Notes under the pieces: model-generated
What the model was told of the DNA's origin: nothing
The model's database searches: none
Seen by the model: the letters and a program-made list of their open reading frames with translations, nothing else
Assembly (NCBI GenBank): GCA_018287875.1
Contig: JAGVVL010000021.1
Location: 558,001-622,000, forward strand
Reading direction: 5' to 3'
From: Nigrospora sphaerica
Lineage: Eukaryota > Ascomycota > Sordariomycetes > Amphisphaeriales > Apiosporaceae
DNA length: 64,000 bases
Program-made: the position numbers and the translations under genes
Shown here: positions 34,145 through 45,023 of the stretch, in pieces
Numbering within the stretch: position 1 is the stretch's first letter
Layout of the letters: every line of letters starts with the position of its first letter

Positions 34145-35071
34145 ATGGCGAAGTCCGTGCCCGCCCGCGACTTCACCGTCGGCTGGGTCTGCGCCCTGCC
34201 CGTCGAGCTGGCCGCCGCCGCCGAGATGATGGACGAGAAGTTCGCCGACCTTCCCTCCCACCCGACCGACTCCAACCTCTACTCCTTCGGCCGGATCGGC
34301 GTCCACAACGTCGTCGCCGCCTGCCTGCCGGCTGGCCAGATGGGCAACAACCAGGCTGCCACGGTCGCCAGCCAGATGAGACAGAGCTTCCCTTCGCTGC
34401 GCTTCGGCGTCCTCGTCGGCATCGGCGGCGGCGTCCCACGTCTCGACGACGACGCTATCGACCTCCGGCTCGGCAACGCGGTGATGAGCCAGCCGGCCGG
34501 CCAGCATGGCGGGGTCGCCCAGCACGATTTCGGGAAGACGGGGCCGGACGGTCGCATCGCGCGCACAGGCAGCCTGAACGCCCCCCCGATTCGTCTGAAC
34601 GCCCTAGCTAAGCTCCGCGCTAATAGCCTTCGGCGCAAGACCCAGGTCCTTACCCACCTGTCCAACTCTTTTCTCAACCTCTACGTGGTATCGTCGGAGC
34701 ATGTGGCTGGGGCGACCTGTGTAAAATGCCGCCCGGAAGATGTGCTCAATAGGGAGCCACGCCCAATCGCTAACCCGGTCCTCTTCTTCGGCACGATCGC
34801 GTCCGGCAACCAGGCGATGCGGGACGGGCCGACGCGCGACCGGTACAGCTAGGAGCTAGGTGGTGTGCTATGCTTCGAGATGGAGGCGGCCGGACTGATG
34901 AACAATTTCCCCTGCCTAATGGTGCGGGGGATCTGCGACTATGCGGACGCGCACAAGAACAAGCGGTGGCAGCCGTACGCCGCGGCGATAGCGGCAGCGT
35001 ATGCCAAAGAGCTTCTCTCCATCATTCCGCCGCTAGTAGCAGGCAATCTAGATGGCCCGGAGAACTGTTAG
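34145..35071 (+). pseudogene. PNP_UDP (nucleoside phosphorylase-like) domain gene, one nonsense codon
   Basis: The frame from the ATG at 34145 encodes a PNP_UDP domain of the kind fused to the N-terminus of many fungal NLRs: FTVGWVCALPVELAAAAEMM, then YSFGRIGVHNVVAACLPAG, the glycine-rich VGIGGGVP with following DLRLGNAVMSQP, FGTIASGNQAMRDG and [16 protein letters not shown] plus [20 protein letters not shown]. Enzymes of this fold cleave or phosphorolyse nucleosides. An in-frame TAG at 34850-34852 cuts it just before the LCFEMEAAG motif, and the frame then continues to 35071. CAG to TAG would explain it by one transition. The part 34640-34740 is also poorly conserved. No NB-ARC follows; the protein ends soon after the domain. 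The next gene, 470 bases on, is a HET-type NLR in the same direction. Confidence 0.75.
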
Positions 35072-35104
35072 CTAGATATGGAAGATGTCTAGATCCGAAA
35101 TGAG

Positions 35105-35470
35105 TGCTAACGAACACGCCCGGATGACCACGCGCGCGCGTTGGAGGTGTTGGTTCCCTCTACGACTGGCCCCGCGTTCCCACACTGGGGCTACGCTCCA
35201 AGCTTATCGCACGCACCATGCTGGTCAATCCACGCCTGGAAACGCTGCAATGCAGCACGCAATCGACCACGGCGAGCCTACTAGACGGTTCACTGTGGCC
35301 ATGAGGCACAGCAGCGGATGTGAGGGTGGCAGGACGGGACATCTTGGCTGAAAACCAACAGACGCGAGGTGGATCAACCGACCAACCACAACCCGCCAAG
35401 GCGCATGCAAAGCGCCACACCAGCAGGGCGAGGGCAAGAGCGCAGCCCACCATCGCCTGAACGACTTTGT
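35105..35470 (+). repeat. Dispersed repeat family B, copy 2
   Basis: Aligned with 14460-14830 (plus) and the minus strand of 43795-44100. Landmarks are GCTACGCT near 35190, AATCGACCACGGCGAGCC near 35265 and GAGCGCAGCCCACCATCGCC near 35440. It forms the upstream region of the NLR gene at 35542, as copy 3 does for the gene at 43715. The two upstream copies differ from each other much more than the two coding regions do. Confidence 0.65.
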
Positions 35471-35508
35471 CTTTCTTCAAGTTGTCATCCCGAATCTGAC
35501 CCCGGATC

Positions 35509-35541
35509 GTCTTTCACCCATGCCAAATGCCTTAAGTTGCG
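35509..35541 (+). promoter_or_regulatory. Conserved block at the start of the second NLR gene
   Basis: Shares GTCTTTYACCCAT and a CAAATRCYTTA-type block with the region before the first NLR gene, and AATGCCTTAA plus the GCGATGCG start context with the third. Confidence 0.45.
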
Positions 35542-38398
35542 ATGCGTCTTCTGCAGATAGAGCACGGCGGGCGCTTCAGCCTGACGAAGGACCTGGTCGA
35601 TAACATTCCCCCGTATGCCATCCTTTCGCACACCTGGGGCGACGATGACCAGGAGGTCACCTTTCAGGACGTCCAGCAGAATGCTGGCCAGGGCAAGGCG
35701 GGGTATCGAAAGCTCATGTTCTGCGGCGCGCAGGCTGCCTCGGATAGCCTGCAGCACTTTTGGGTCGACACGTGCTGCATCGATAAATCGAGCAGCGCCG
35801 AGCTGACCGAAGCGATCAACTCGATGTTTCGCTGGTACCAGAACGCCGCCCAATGCTACGTGGATCTGGCCGATGTATCCGCAGGTGCCGGAAGCGGGGT
35901 TGCGAAGCCGCCGGGCGCATCGTGGGCCGCGGCCTTCCGGAATAGCCGGTGGTTTTCGCGCGGCTGGACGCTCCAAGAACTGCTCGCTCCTACATCCGTC
36001 ACCTTCTTCTCGGTGGAGGGCCAACGCCTAGGCGACAAGACGTCGCTGGAGGGGCTCCTGCAAGAGATCACGGGGATCTCGCCCGATGCCCTTCGAGGGC
36101 AGCCGCTGTCTCGGTTCAGCGTGCACGAGCGATTTTCCTGGATGAGGAGCCGTGCAACGAAGCGCCCCGAGGATCGAGCGTACTCGCTGCTTGGAATCTT
36201 CGATATTTACCTGCCATTGATCTACGGTGAAGGGGAGGAAAACGCATTCATTCGACTGCGGGGCGAGATTCAGAAGCGTTCACAAGGCACCACAGGAACT
36301 ATCCCAGGTAAATCAAGCTGCCAGGACGATGTCGCGACTTCTAATGCTTTTCGACAGAAAAACGCGACGCCCATTTCGTCGTCCCGTTCAGCAAGAACGA
36401 AAACTTTGTAGGCCGGAAAGCCATCCTGGACCGGCTTCTCGAGAGGATCCCCCGACGGCCTCTCCGAATGCCTGCCAGAGGACCGTCATTGAAGGCCTCG
36501 GCGGCATGGGCAAGACGCAAGTCGCCATCGAGGCGGCCTACCGGGTTCGCGACGCACACCCCGACTGCTCCGTTTTCTGGGTCCCGGCCGTGGACATGGC
36601 CATGTTCGAGAACGCCTACCGCGACGTTGGCCGAGCCCTTCAGGTGAAGGGAATCGAGGACGACGAAGCCGACGTCAAGGCCCTCGTGAAAGCAGCTCTC
36701 AGTCGAGGCGACGCGGGCCAGTGGCTTCTTATTATCGACAACGCCGATGATACGCTGCTGCTAACCGACGGTCAGCTGAAGTCCTACCTACCTTCGAGCC
36801 GGGAGGGTTCGATTCTGTTCACCACCCGGAATCATCAAGTTGCGGCCCGGTTAGAGGCGCGACAAGGCGTGCTTAAGCTCGATTCACTGGGTAATTCAGA
36901 GTCCGCCGAGCTCTTACACCAGGGCCTCCAACCGAGCCAATTCGGCGACCCGCAGAGCACGACCGAGCTGCTAGACTACCTCGTCTATCTGCCGTTAGCT
37001 ATCCGGCAAGCCTCGGCATATATGGCTTTGAAAACGAACGTTACGGTATCAAAGTACCTCGGATACTGCCAGTCGAACGATCGTACGATGATTAAGATGC
37101 TCAGCCGGGACTTTGACGACCAAGACCGGTACGAAGCGATCCGGAACCCCGTCGCCACGACGTGGCTCATTTCCTTTGAACAGGTCACCCGGGACGATCC
37201 GCTCGCTGCGGAGTATCTTCGGTCGATCTGCTACTTTGAGGAAAAAGACATTCCTATCTCTTTACTCCCGGCTGGTGAGGACGAAATAGAGAGGGATGAA
37301 GCTATTAGCACGTTAAAGGCGTACGCATTTCTCATCGATCGGGACACGCCGGATCGATTCGACATCCATCGGCTGATACGCCTCACGATGCGGAATTGGC
37401 TGCGTACGCGGGGAGAACAGAGCCAGCAGGTTACAGATGTGATCCGGCAGCTCTCGGAGTCATTTCCATGGCCAACGCACGAGAATCGAGACGTATGGAC
37501 ATCGTACTTGCCCCATGCGCAATCGGCGCTCGGGTTCCGGGACGAATGCACGGAAGAGGAAGCGTTGGGGTCGTTGCAACACAACGTTGCCGAGGGATAC
37601 AACTTGCTTGGCAAGTACGAGGCGGCGGAGGCGATGCATCGGGCGACCCTGGAACTGCGGGAGAGGGTGCTAGGCCCTGAGAACCCGGACACACTCGACA
37701 GCATGAACAACCTGGCCCTCGTGCTCGACAGCCAGGGGAAGTACGAGGAGGCGGAGGAGTTGCATCGGGCGACCCTGGAACTGCGGGAGAGGGTGCTGGG
37801 CCGTGCGAACCCGGCCACACTCGACAGCATGAACAACCTGGCCCTCGTGCTCGACAGGCAGGGGAAGTACGAGACGGCGGAGGCGATGCATCGGGCGACC
37901 CTGGAACTGTGCAAGAAGGTGCTGGGCCGTGAGAACCCGGCCACACTCTCCAGCATGAACAACCTGGCCCTCGTGCTTAAGAACCAGGGGAAGTACGAGG
38001 CGGCGGAGGCGATGCATCGGGAAGAGTTGGAGCTGTGCAAGAAGGTGCTGGGCCGTGAGAACCCGGCCACACTCGACAGCATGAACAACCTGGCCCTCGT
38101 GCTTAAGAACCAGGGGAAGTACGAGGCGGCGGAGGCGATGCATCGGGCGACACTGGAACTGAGGGAGACGGTGCTAGGCCGTGAGAACCCGGACACACTC
38201 ACCAGCATGAACAACCTGGCCCTCGTGCTCTCCAGGCAGGGGAAGTACGAGGCGGCGGAGGCGATGCATTGGGCGACACTGGAACTGCAGGAGAAGGTAC
38301 TAGGGTCAACCCACCCCCATACACTCTCTAGTAGGTACAACCTAGCAGAAGTGCTCAGCAACTTAGAAATCCATAGTCAAGTAGACGAGGCTCTCTAG
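35542..38398 (+). pseudogene. HET / NB-ARC / TPR receptor, arm 1 of inverted pair, frame break in linker
   Basis: Exon 1 is 35542-36307 and exon 2 36358-38398, with a 50-bp intron (GTAAAT donor, CGACAG end) at the same place and phase as in the gene at 26791-30455. The HET motifs are intact (YAILSHTW, FWVDTCCIDKSS, SRWFSRGWTLQEL). The spliced frame reads HFVVPFSKNENFVGRKAIL and then runs off frame at a run of five C (36449-36453); six C would restore the same length and alignment as the intact paralogue. Beyond it the NB-ARC frame is open: GLGGMGKTQ, WLLIIDNADD, FTTR, LPLAI, IHRLIR, then six TPR units of 42 residues. With the frame restored the product would be about 935 residues. The same five-C run occurs in the opposite arm. 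It is a pseudogene if the run is real, and a functional NLR if it is a base-calling error. Confidence 0.8.
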
Positions 38399-39499
38399 CA
38401 GACGCAAAAGTTCGAGGAATGCAAATGTAGCTAGCTGACTGAAAGTTCATCTTGTCTTCCCGCCCGTTAGCAGTGCTTTAAACCTAGCAGCACGTAAGAA
38501 TTACTAGAGCGGAACTGTCACTGGACTGAGCGGTACGTAGATACACCGGCCAAGAAATACATACAGCTCGTACAAAGGCCAAAAGTACTTGTGTCGTGGC
38601 CCTTGCTTACGTTGATGGTATCAACCGCTGCCGGTATGGCTTGTTTGGGCAATGGGCGTCAGCCGCCGAATCGCTCATGGGGAGTGTATTATGGGGCGTT
38701 GCTGGGGACAGACTTAAAGGTAGTGTGGCAGACGGCACGTCCACGGGGCCTCCAGTACCAGTCAAGCTAGAAACTAGACCTCGCTGCCATGCGCCGATTG
38801 GTACACAAATTGCCATCCCGCTCTAGTGCTGGCGTCCATCAGCGCGTCATCGCCATTCTTCTGTTGTTTGATGACTCGTTTCCCTGTATGCAAGTGTCTG
38901 TCGACGCGCATGGGACGTTGTTGATCGGAAACGAGAAGATCAGCAGAGCACTTTCGTTTCATACGTGCATGGTATCGCCATCCTCAAGGAACGATAGCGA
39001 AGCTGCGATACAGATTAGCGTAGCCAGTCACGAGCGGCCATGGAGTCCGTTGGCCACCGATTGGTGGGAAAGCACGTTATGACGCGATCGGTGGGTGATA
39101 TGGATGCCGAATCGCCTGGGAGTGGGATGCACATTAAGTACCCGAGGCGAGGTCTTGGAAGGAGTCACCTCCGTATTGCTTCGCGTGGGCGCTTTTGCTG
39201 CACAATGGCAACTCATGGAAGTGCCTCGACGTGTATGCCTGGCTCTCCATAGCTAGCCTCGACGACAGTAGCGACGCGCCCTCGTTTGATACGAGACAAG
39301 GTAGTATTCTAGCAATCGGTCATATCTTGTCAGTACGTAGAGCTCCATCGTTACTAGGTGCAACGACGGCGGCCCAGGCGACTGACAGCGGTAGCGAGGA
39401 TACATCAGCGTTGCGCCGTGCTTTGGAATGCGCATCGAGGCGGGGCTATCGGAGAGCCGGGTTGGTAGTGTGGCTGCGGCAAAGCCTAGACGTGTCTTC
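38399..39499. other. Spacer between the convergent NLR genes, left part
   Basis: The first 140 bases align loosely with the mirrored 3' flank of the other arm (reverse complement of about 40340-40481). The rest holds short frames on both strands without recognisable domains. Confidence 0.35.
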
Positions 39500-40130
39500 C
39501 TCGATGTAGGCTTGTTTATCACCACGGCAGTAGCTGCCCGCTCAGAGGGACAGGAGGAGCTGGGATCACGACGAGCAGCGAAGGAAAACTTCTCACCAGC
39601 TTCGGATAGACGCCAAACGAGCCCGTACCCTACCGGGCGAGGCTTTCTCGCGCGACGAGAAAAGCGAAAGGCCTGCTAGTGTGCGACGAAAGATACTTCC
39701 GGCACAGTGGGAATGGATGCAACAACGCCAGTTTCGCTGTCTGCAGATGGTAGAAGAACGCCACAGTTCGAGGATGGGACGCTGGACGAGCCGAAAGTCG
39801 TGACCAGACGCGTTGCGTAGCGTGTGCGACACGGATGTGACCGCTATGTGGGATGCAAGGCTAACTACCCCCTCGCATAAGTGCGCTCCTAGGGCCTTTT
39901 GGCGTGCGGCTGTGCCCGCTAACAGGTGCCACTCGTTACTGCCTAGGCTGCTGATGATAGGGGAAGGGGGCGTGGGAAATCCAGCGCGTCTGTGGCCCAT
40001 GGCACGCGCTGGCGCCACACACCCGCCACAGAAATACGAACGCATCAAAGGCTTGAACAAACGCATTCGACGAGGACATCCCATTGTACTTGAACCAAGT
40101 CAGTGCTTTTTGACACAAGCCGAAATGCGT
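39500..40130 (+). repeat. Dispersed repeat family C, copy 2
   Basis: Aligned with the minus strand of 16475-17060. Shared blocks are GGATCACGACGAGCAGCG near 39565, CACAGTGGGAATGGATGCAA near 39705, CGTGACCAGACGCGTTGC near 39800, CTTTTGGCGTG near 39895 and TACGAACGCATCAAA near 40035. The open frame seen in copy 1 is broken here. It sits in the spacer of the inverted NLR pair. Confidence 0.5.
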
Positions 40131-40481
40131 CCGGGCTAGGCCGTTCACGCAACCAGATAGTGCTTTGCCTATCGAATGGAGAGAAGATGTATGCCAGAAC
40201 CATGCCTATGGCTGCCGTGCGCGCCCCCGCGGCGAATGCCCTCCTACGCTATGCCAGCAGCAGTCGTCGCTGTGCGTACCAACACAAGCAAAGGCCACAT
40301 CACGATCGCTTTCGCCATTCCTAAAAAGCACTATGAGCATAGCTTAGCCACAGAATCTACGCGTGTTACAAGCCAGAGTCAGTCTCGCTCCAGAATGCTC
40401 GCACGTTTCTCCGTTCTAGGCACTGCTAGAATGAGGTGCAACTAACAGTCAGCTGGCGGGATTTACATTCGCCGGCGTCTG

Positions 40482-43400
40482 CTAAACGGCCTCGCCTACT
40501 TGACGATGGATTTCCAGGTTGCTGAGCACTTCTGCCAGGTTGTCCCTACTAGAGAGTGTATGGGGATGGTTTGACCCTAGTACCTTCTCCCGCAGTTCCA
40601 GGGTCGCCCGATGCATCGCCTCCGCCGCCTCGTACTTCCCCTGGAGTCGAAATGTTTCTGCCAGGTTGTTCATGTTGCCAAGTGTGGACGGGTTCTCACG
40701 GCCCAGCACCCTCTCCTTCAGTTCCAGGGTCGCCCGATGCATCGCCTCCGCCGCCTCGTACTTCCCCTGGAGTCGAAATGTTTCTGCCAGGTTGTTCATG
40801 TTGCCAAGTGTGGACGGGTTCTCACGGCCCAGCACCCTCTCCTTCAGTTCCAGGGTCGCCCGATGCATCGCCTCCGCCGCCTCGTACTTCCCCTGGTTCT
40901 TAAGCACGAGGGCCAGGTTGTTCATGCTGGAGAGTGTGGACGGGTTCTCAGGGCCTAGCACCCTCTTGCATAGCTCCAACTCTTCCCGATGCATCGCCTC
41001 CGCCGCCTCGTACTTCCCCTGGTTCTTAAGCACGAGGGCCAGGTTGTTCATGCTGGAGAGTGTGGACGGGTTCTCAGGGCCTAGCACCCTCTTGCATAGC
41101 TCCAACTCTTCCCGATGCATCGCCTCCGCCGCCTCGTACTTCCCCTGGTTGGAGAGCACGAGGGCCAGGTTGTTCATGCTAGAGAGTGTGTCCGGGTTCT
41201 CACGGCCCAGCACCTTCTTGCACAGCTCCAACTCTTCCCGATGCATCGCCTCCGCCGCCTCGTACTTCCCCTGGCTGTCGAGCACGAGGGCCAGGTTGTT
41301 CATGCTGGAGAGTGTGGCCGGGTTCTCACGGCCCAGCACCTTCTTGCACAGTTCCAGGGTCGCCCGATGCATCGCCTCCGCCGTCTCGTACTTCCCCTGC
41401 CTGTCGAGCACGAGGGCCAGGTTGTTCATGCTGTCGAGTGTGGCCGGGTTCGCACGGCCCAGCACCCTCTCCCGCAGTTCCAGGGTCGCCCGATGCAACT
41501 CCTCCGCCTCCTCGTACTTCCCCTGGCTGTCGAGCACGAGGGCCAGGTTGTTCATGCTGTCGAGTGTGTCCGGGTTCTCAGGGCCTAGCACCCTCTCCCG
41601 CAGTTCCAGGGTCGCCCGATGCATCGCCTCCGCCGCCTCGTACTTGCCAAGCAAGTTGTATCCCTCGGCAACGTTGTGTTGCAACGACCCCAACGCTTCC
41701 TCTTCCGTGCATTCGTCCCGGAACCCGAGCGCCGATTGCGCATGGGGCAAGTACGATGTCCATACGTCTCGATTCTCGTGCGTTGGCCATGGAAATGACT
41801 CCGAGAGCTGCCGGATCACATCTGTAACCTGCTGGCTCTGTTCTCCCCGCGTACGCAGCCAATTCCGCATCGTGAGGCGTATCAGCCGATGGATGTCGAA
41901 TCGATCCGGCGTGTCCCGATCGATGAGAAATGCGTACGCCTTTAACGTGCTAATAGCTTCATCCCTCTCTATTTCGTCCTCACCAGCCGGGAGTAAAGAG
42001 ATAGGAATGTCTTTTCCTCAAAGTAGCAGATCGACCGAAGATACTCCGCAGCGAGCGGATCGTCCCGGGTGACCTGTTCAAAGGAAATGAGCCACGTCGT
42101 GGCGACGGGGTTCCGGATCGCTTCGTACCGGTCTTGGTCGTCAAAGTCCCGGCTGAGCATCTTAATCATCGTACGATCGTTCGACTGGCAGTATCCGAGG
42201 TACTTTGATACCGTAACGTTCGTTTTCAAAGCCATATATGCCGAGGCTTGCCGGATAGCTAACGGCAGATAGACGAGGTAGTCTAGCAGCTCGGTCGTGC
42301 TCTGCGGGTCGCCGAATTGGCTCGGTTGGAGGCCCTGGTGTAAGAGCTCGGCGGACTCTGAATTACCCAGTGAATCGAGCTTAAGCACGCCTTGTCGCGC
42401 CTCTAACCGGGCCGCAACTTGATGATTCCGGGTGGTGAACAGAATCGAACCCTCCCGGCTCGAAGGTAGGTAGGACTTCAGCTGACCGTCGGTTAGCAGC
42501 AGCGTATCATCGGCGTTGTCGATAATAAGAAGCCACTGGCCCGCGTCGCCTCGACTGAGAGCTGCTTTCACGAGGGCCTTGACGTCGGCTTCGTCGTCCT
42601 CGATTCCCTTCACCTGAAGGGCTCGGCCAACGTCGCGGTAGGCGTTCTCGAACATGGCCATGTCCACGGCCGGGACCCAGAAAACGGAGCAGTCGGGGTG
42701 TGCGTCGCGAACCCGGTAGGCCGCCTCGATGGCGACTTGCGTCTTGCCCATGCCGCCGAGGCCTTCAATGACGGTCCTCTGGCAGGCATTCGGAGAGGCC
42801 GTCGGGGGATCCTCTCGAGAAGCCGGTCCAGGATGGCTTTCCGGCCTACAAAGTTTTCGTTCTTGCTGAACGGGACGACGAAATGGGCGTCGCGTTTTTC
42901 TGTCGAAAAGCATTAGAAGTCGCGACATCGTCCTGGCAGCTTGATTTACCTGGGATAGTTCCTGTGGTGCCTTGTGAACGCTTCTGAATCTCGCCCCGCA
43001 GTCGAATGAATGCGTTTTCCTCCCCTTCACCGTAGATCAATGGCAGGTAAATATCGAAGATTCCAAGCAGCGAGTACGCTCGATCCTCGGGGCGCTTCGT
43101 TGCACGGCTCCTCATCCAGGAAAATCGCTCGTGCACGCTGAACCGAGACAGCGGCTGCCCTCGAAGGGCATCGGGCGAGATCCCCGTGATCTCTTGCAGG
43201 AGCCCCTCCAGCGACGTCTTGTCGCCTAGGCGTTGGCCCTCCACCGAGAAGAAGGTGACGGATGTAGGAGCGAGCAGTTCTTGGAGCGTCCAGCCGCGCG
43301 AAAACCACCGGCTATTCCGGAAGGCCGCGGCCCACGATGCGCCCGGCGGCTTCGCAACCCCGCTTCCGGCACCTGTGGAGACATCGGCCAGATACACGTA

Positions 43401-43715
43401 GCACTGGACCGCGTTCTGGTACCAGCGAAACATCGAGTTGATCGCTTCGGTCAGCTCGGCGCTGCTCGATTTATCGATGCAGCACGTGTCGACCCAAAAG
43501 TACTGCAGGCCATCCGAGGCAGCCTGCGCGCCGCAGAACGTAAGCTTTCGATACCCCGCCTTGCCCTGGCCAGCATTCTGCTGGACGTCCTGAAAGGTGA
43601 CCTCCTGGTCATCGTCGCCCCAGGTGTGCGAAAGGATGGCATATGGGGGAATGTTGTCCACCAAGTCCCTGGTCAGGGCTAAGTGCCCGTCGCTTCTGCG
43701 CTGTAGGAGTCGCAT
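40482..43715 (-). pseudogene. HET / NB-ARC / TPR receptor, arm 2 of inverted pair, two frame breaks
   Basis: Exon 1 is 43715-42950, the intron 42949-42900 (50 bp) and exon 2 42899-40482. The domain order and motifs are those of arm 1. Two frame breaks are present: the same five-base C run as arm 1 (five G on the plus strand, 42804-42808), and a second at 42012-42015, where four A (coding strand) stand in place of five in arm 1, in the codons for FEEKD. Both are homopolymer length changes. There are nine TPR units; units 5 and 6 are identical to each other in DNA, and so are units 7 and 8. With both breaks repaired the product would be about 1061 residues. HET residues 1-115 differ from arm 1 at several places (for example MRLLQRRSDGH against MRLLQIEHGGR), but the rest is nearly identical. 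Confidence 0.8.
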
Positions 43716-43794
43716 CGCGGGTTAAGGCATTCGTGGTCGGTGAAGATCTGAGGTCAGATTCAGGGCGACAGGTCGAAGAGGGGTAGGGTCGTTC

Positions 43795-44480
43795 AGGCGA
43801 TAGTGGGCTGTGCTATGGGCATCGCCTTGCTGATGTGGCGCTTTGCCTGCGTCTGGAATGGCTGTGGTTGGTCGGTTGATTCAGCTTGCCTCTGCGGTTC
43901 AGCCAAGCCATCCCATCCTGCCATCCTCGCGCCCACTGCTGTGCCTTATGGCCACAGTGAACCGTCTAGTAGGCTCGCAGTGGTCGACTTCGTACTGCGT
44001 TGCACTGTTTCAAGACGTGGAGTGACCAGCACGCTGCGTGCAATCAGCTCTTAGCGTAGCGCCAGCCTGTGTTGGAAGGCAGATCCAGCCGTAGAGGGGT
44101 ACTCCGGCCCTATTCATTGGCATTGCGAGCATCCACCGCACGGCCCAAGCTTCGACCTGCAACTGCTCTTCCTTGTCCGAAGGGTCAGGCGATCTGAAAA
44201 GGCCAAAGCTATGCGCACGTCGATTGGTCCTCCCAAATGCTCTCCACATGGCAGTCGCCTCCCATGACAGGCGGCACCGCTCGAAACAGACGATCAATCG
44301 GATCGCGACGCCCAGAGATGGCGTCCACCTACCGGCCCACCTCATACGGGACCGCACTCGAGTCACAAAGCACCCCGACCTGTCAGTGTGATCGCCTCGC
44401 CCGTTTCGAAGCGACCCCAGCGCGTTCGAGCCGTGTGGGGAGACGGGACCAACGACCGTAGCCGACTCTTATCGAGTAAA
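43795..44480 (-). repeat. Dispersed repeat family B, copy 3
   Basis: On the minus strand this aligns with 14205-14830. The outer end shares GGTCCCGTCTCCCCACACGG with copy 1, and the inner end shares the GGCGCTACGCT and AGTGCAACGCAGTACGAAG regions with copies 1 and 2. It lies directly upstream of the NLR gene at 43715. Confidence 0.65.
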
Positions 44481-45023
44481 ATGCATACCTTGTGAAGGGT
44501 CATTGATTAGCGGACGGACCAGCGCCAGCATAGTCCGACCATATTTGCTGCTTCCAACCGGTGACAGGAAGTGGGGTCTTCTAAAAAAGATTGAGCCTTA
44601 TGTGAATCACTTCGAACCACATTTACAAAGTAAGTTATATGTTGTGCGACAATACTTTGTCTTTTCCCCGGTATGGTAATTATCATTTCTGGTGTATTAT
44701 GTGATCTATTGCTGAGAAGTGGTGCAAGCCGATCTCCTCACTGACACATATGCCTTGCTCAGTGTGCCGGGTGACAGTATCTTCCTGCGACAAGTATAGG
44801 GCACAGCATAGGATGTATAAAGCTAGGGTATCTACGAACTATAAACACGACGGACTCGGAGAAGGCCAAGTGCAGATTCATCGGCAATGAAGCTTGCTAA
44901 ATCAGGAGTGTCTTTCGGGGACAATCTCGTGAACATACAATCAAGAACCAAAAACGTTCCCTCCCCGGGTCCTCCCCAGAACTATATCCGGGTGGATTGC
45001 CACCCCAAAACCGTGATACCATC
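44481..45023. other. AT-richer intergenic stretch
   Basis: The part 44580-44760 is AT-richer than its surroundings. I see no gene, terminal repeat or clear motif. Confidence 0.35.

Larger units (their letters stand above)
35105..44480. repeat. Large imperfect inverted repeat holding two NLR genes
   Basis: The left arm (about 35105-38540) and right arm (about 44480-40300) are inverted copies around a spacer of about 1.8 kb. From about codon 115 of the HET exon through NB-ARC to the third TPR unit the arms are almost identical. The first part of the HET exon, the upstream family B repeats and the 3' flanks are clearly more diverged. After allowing for two one-base gaps, exon 2 differs in length by exactly 378 bases, three TPR units. 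Confidence 0.8.

Noticed and set aside
36308..36395. Alternative acceptor that would restore the NLR frame in arm 1
   Set aside because: It would delete the conserved NENFVGR segment and still leave the stretch before the C run in the wrong frame.
37231..38361. 376-codon minus-strand open frame
   Set aside because: Antisense shadow of the NLR at 35542-38398; its repeating pattern mirrors the TPR units.
40519..42072. 517-codon plus-strand open frame rich in Ser, Arg and Phe
   Set aside because: It lies antisense to the TPR-coding exon of the minus-arm NLR and is kept open by the 126-bp periodicity of the repeats, which has no stop on the opposite strand.
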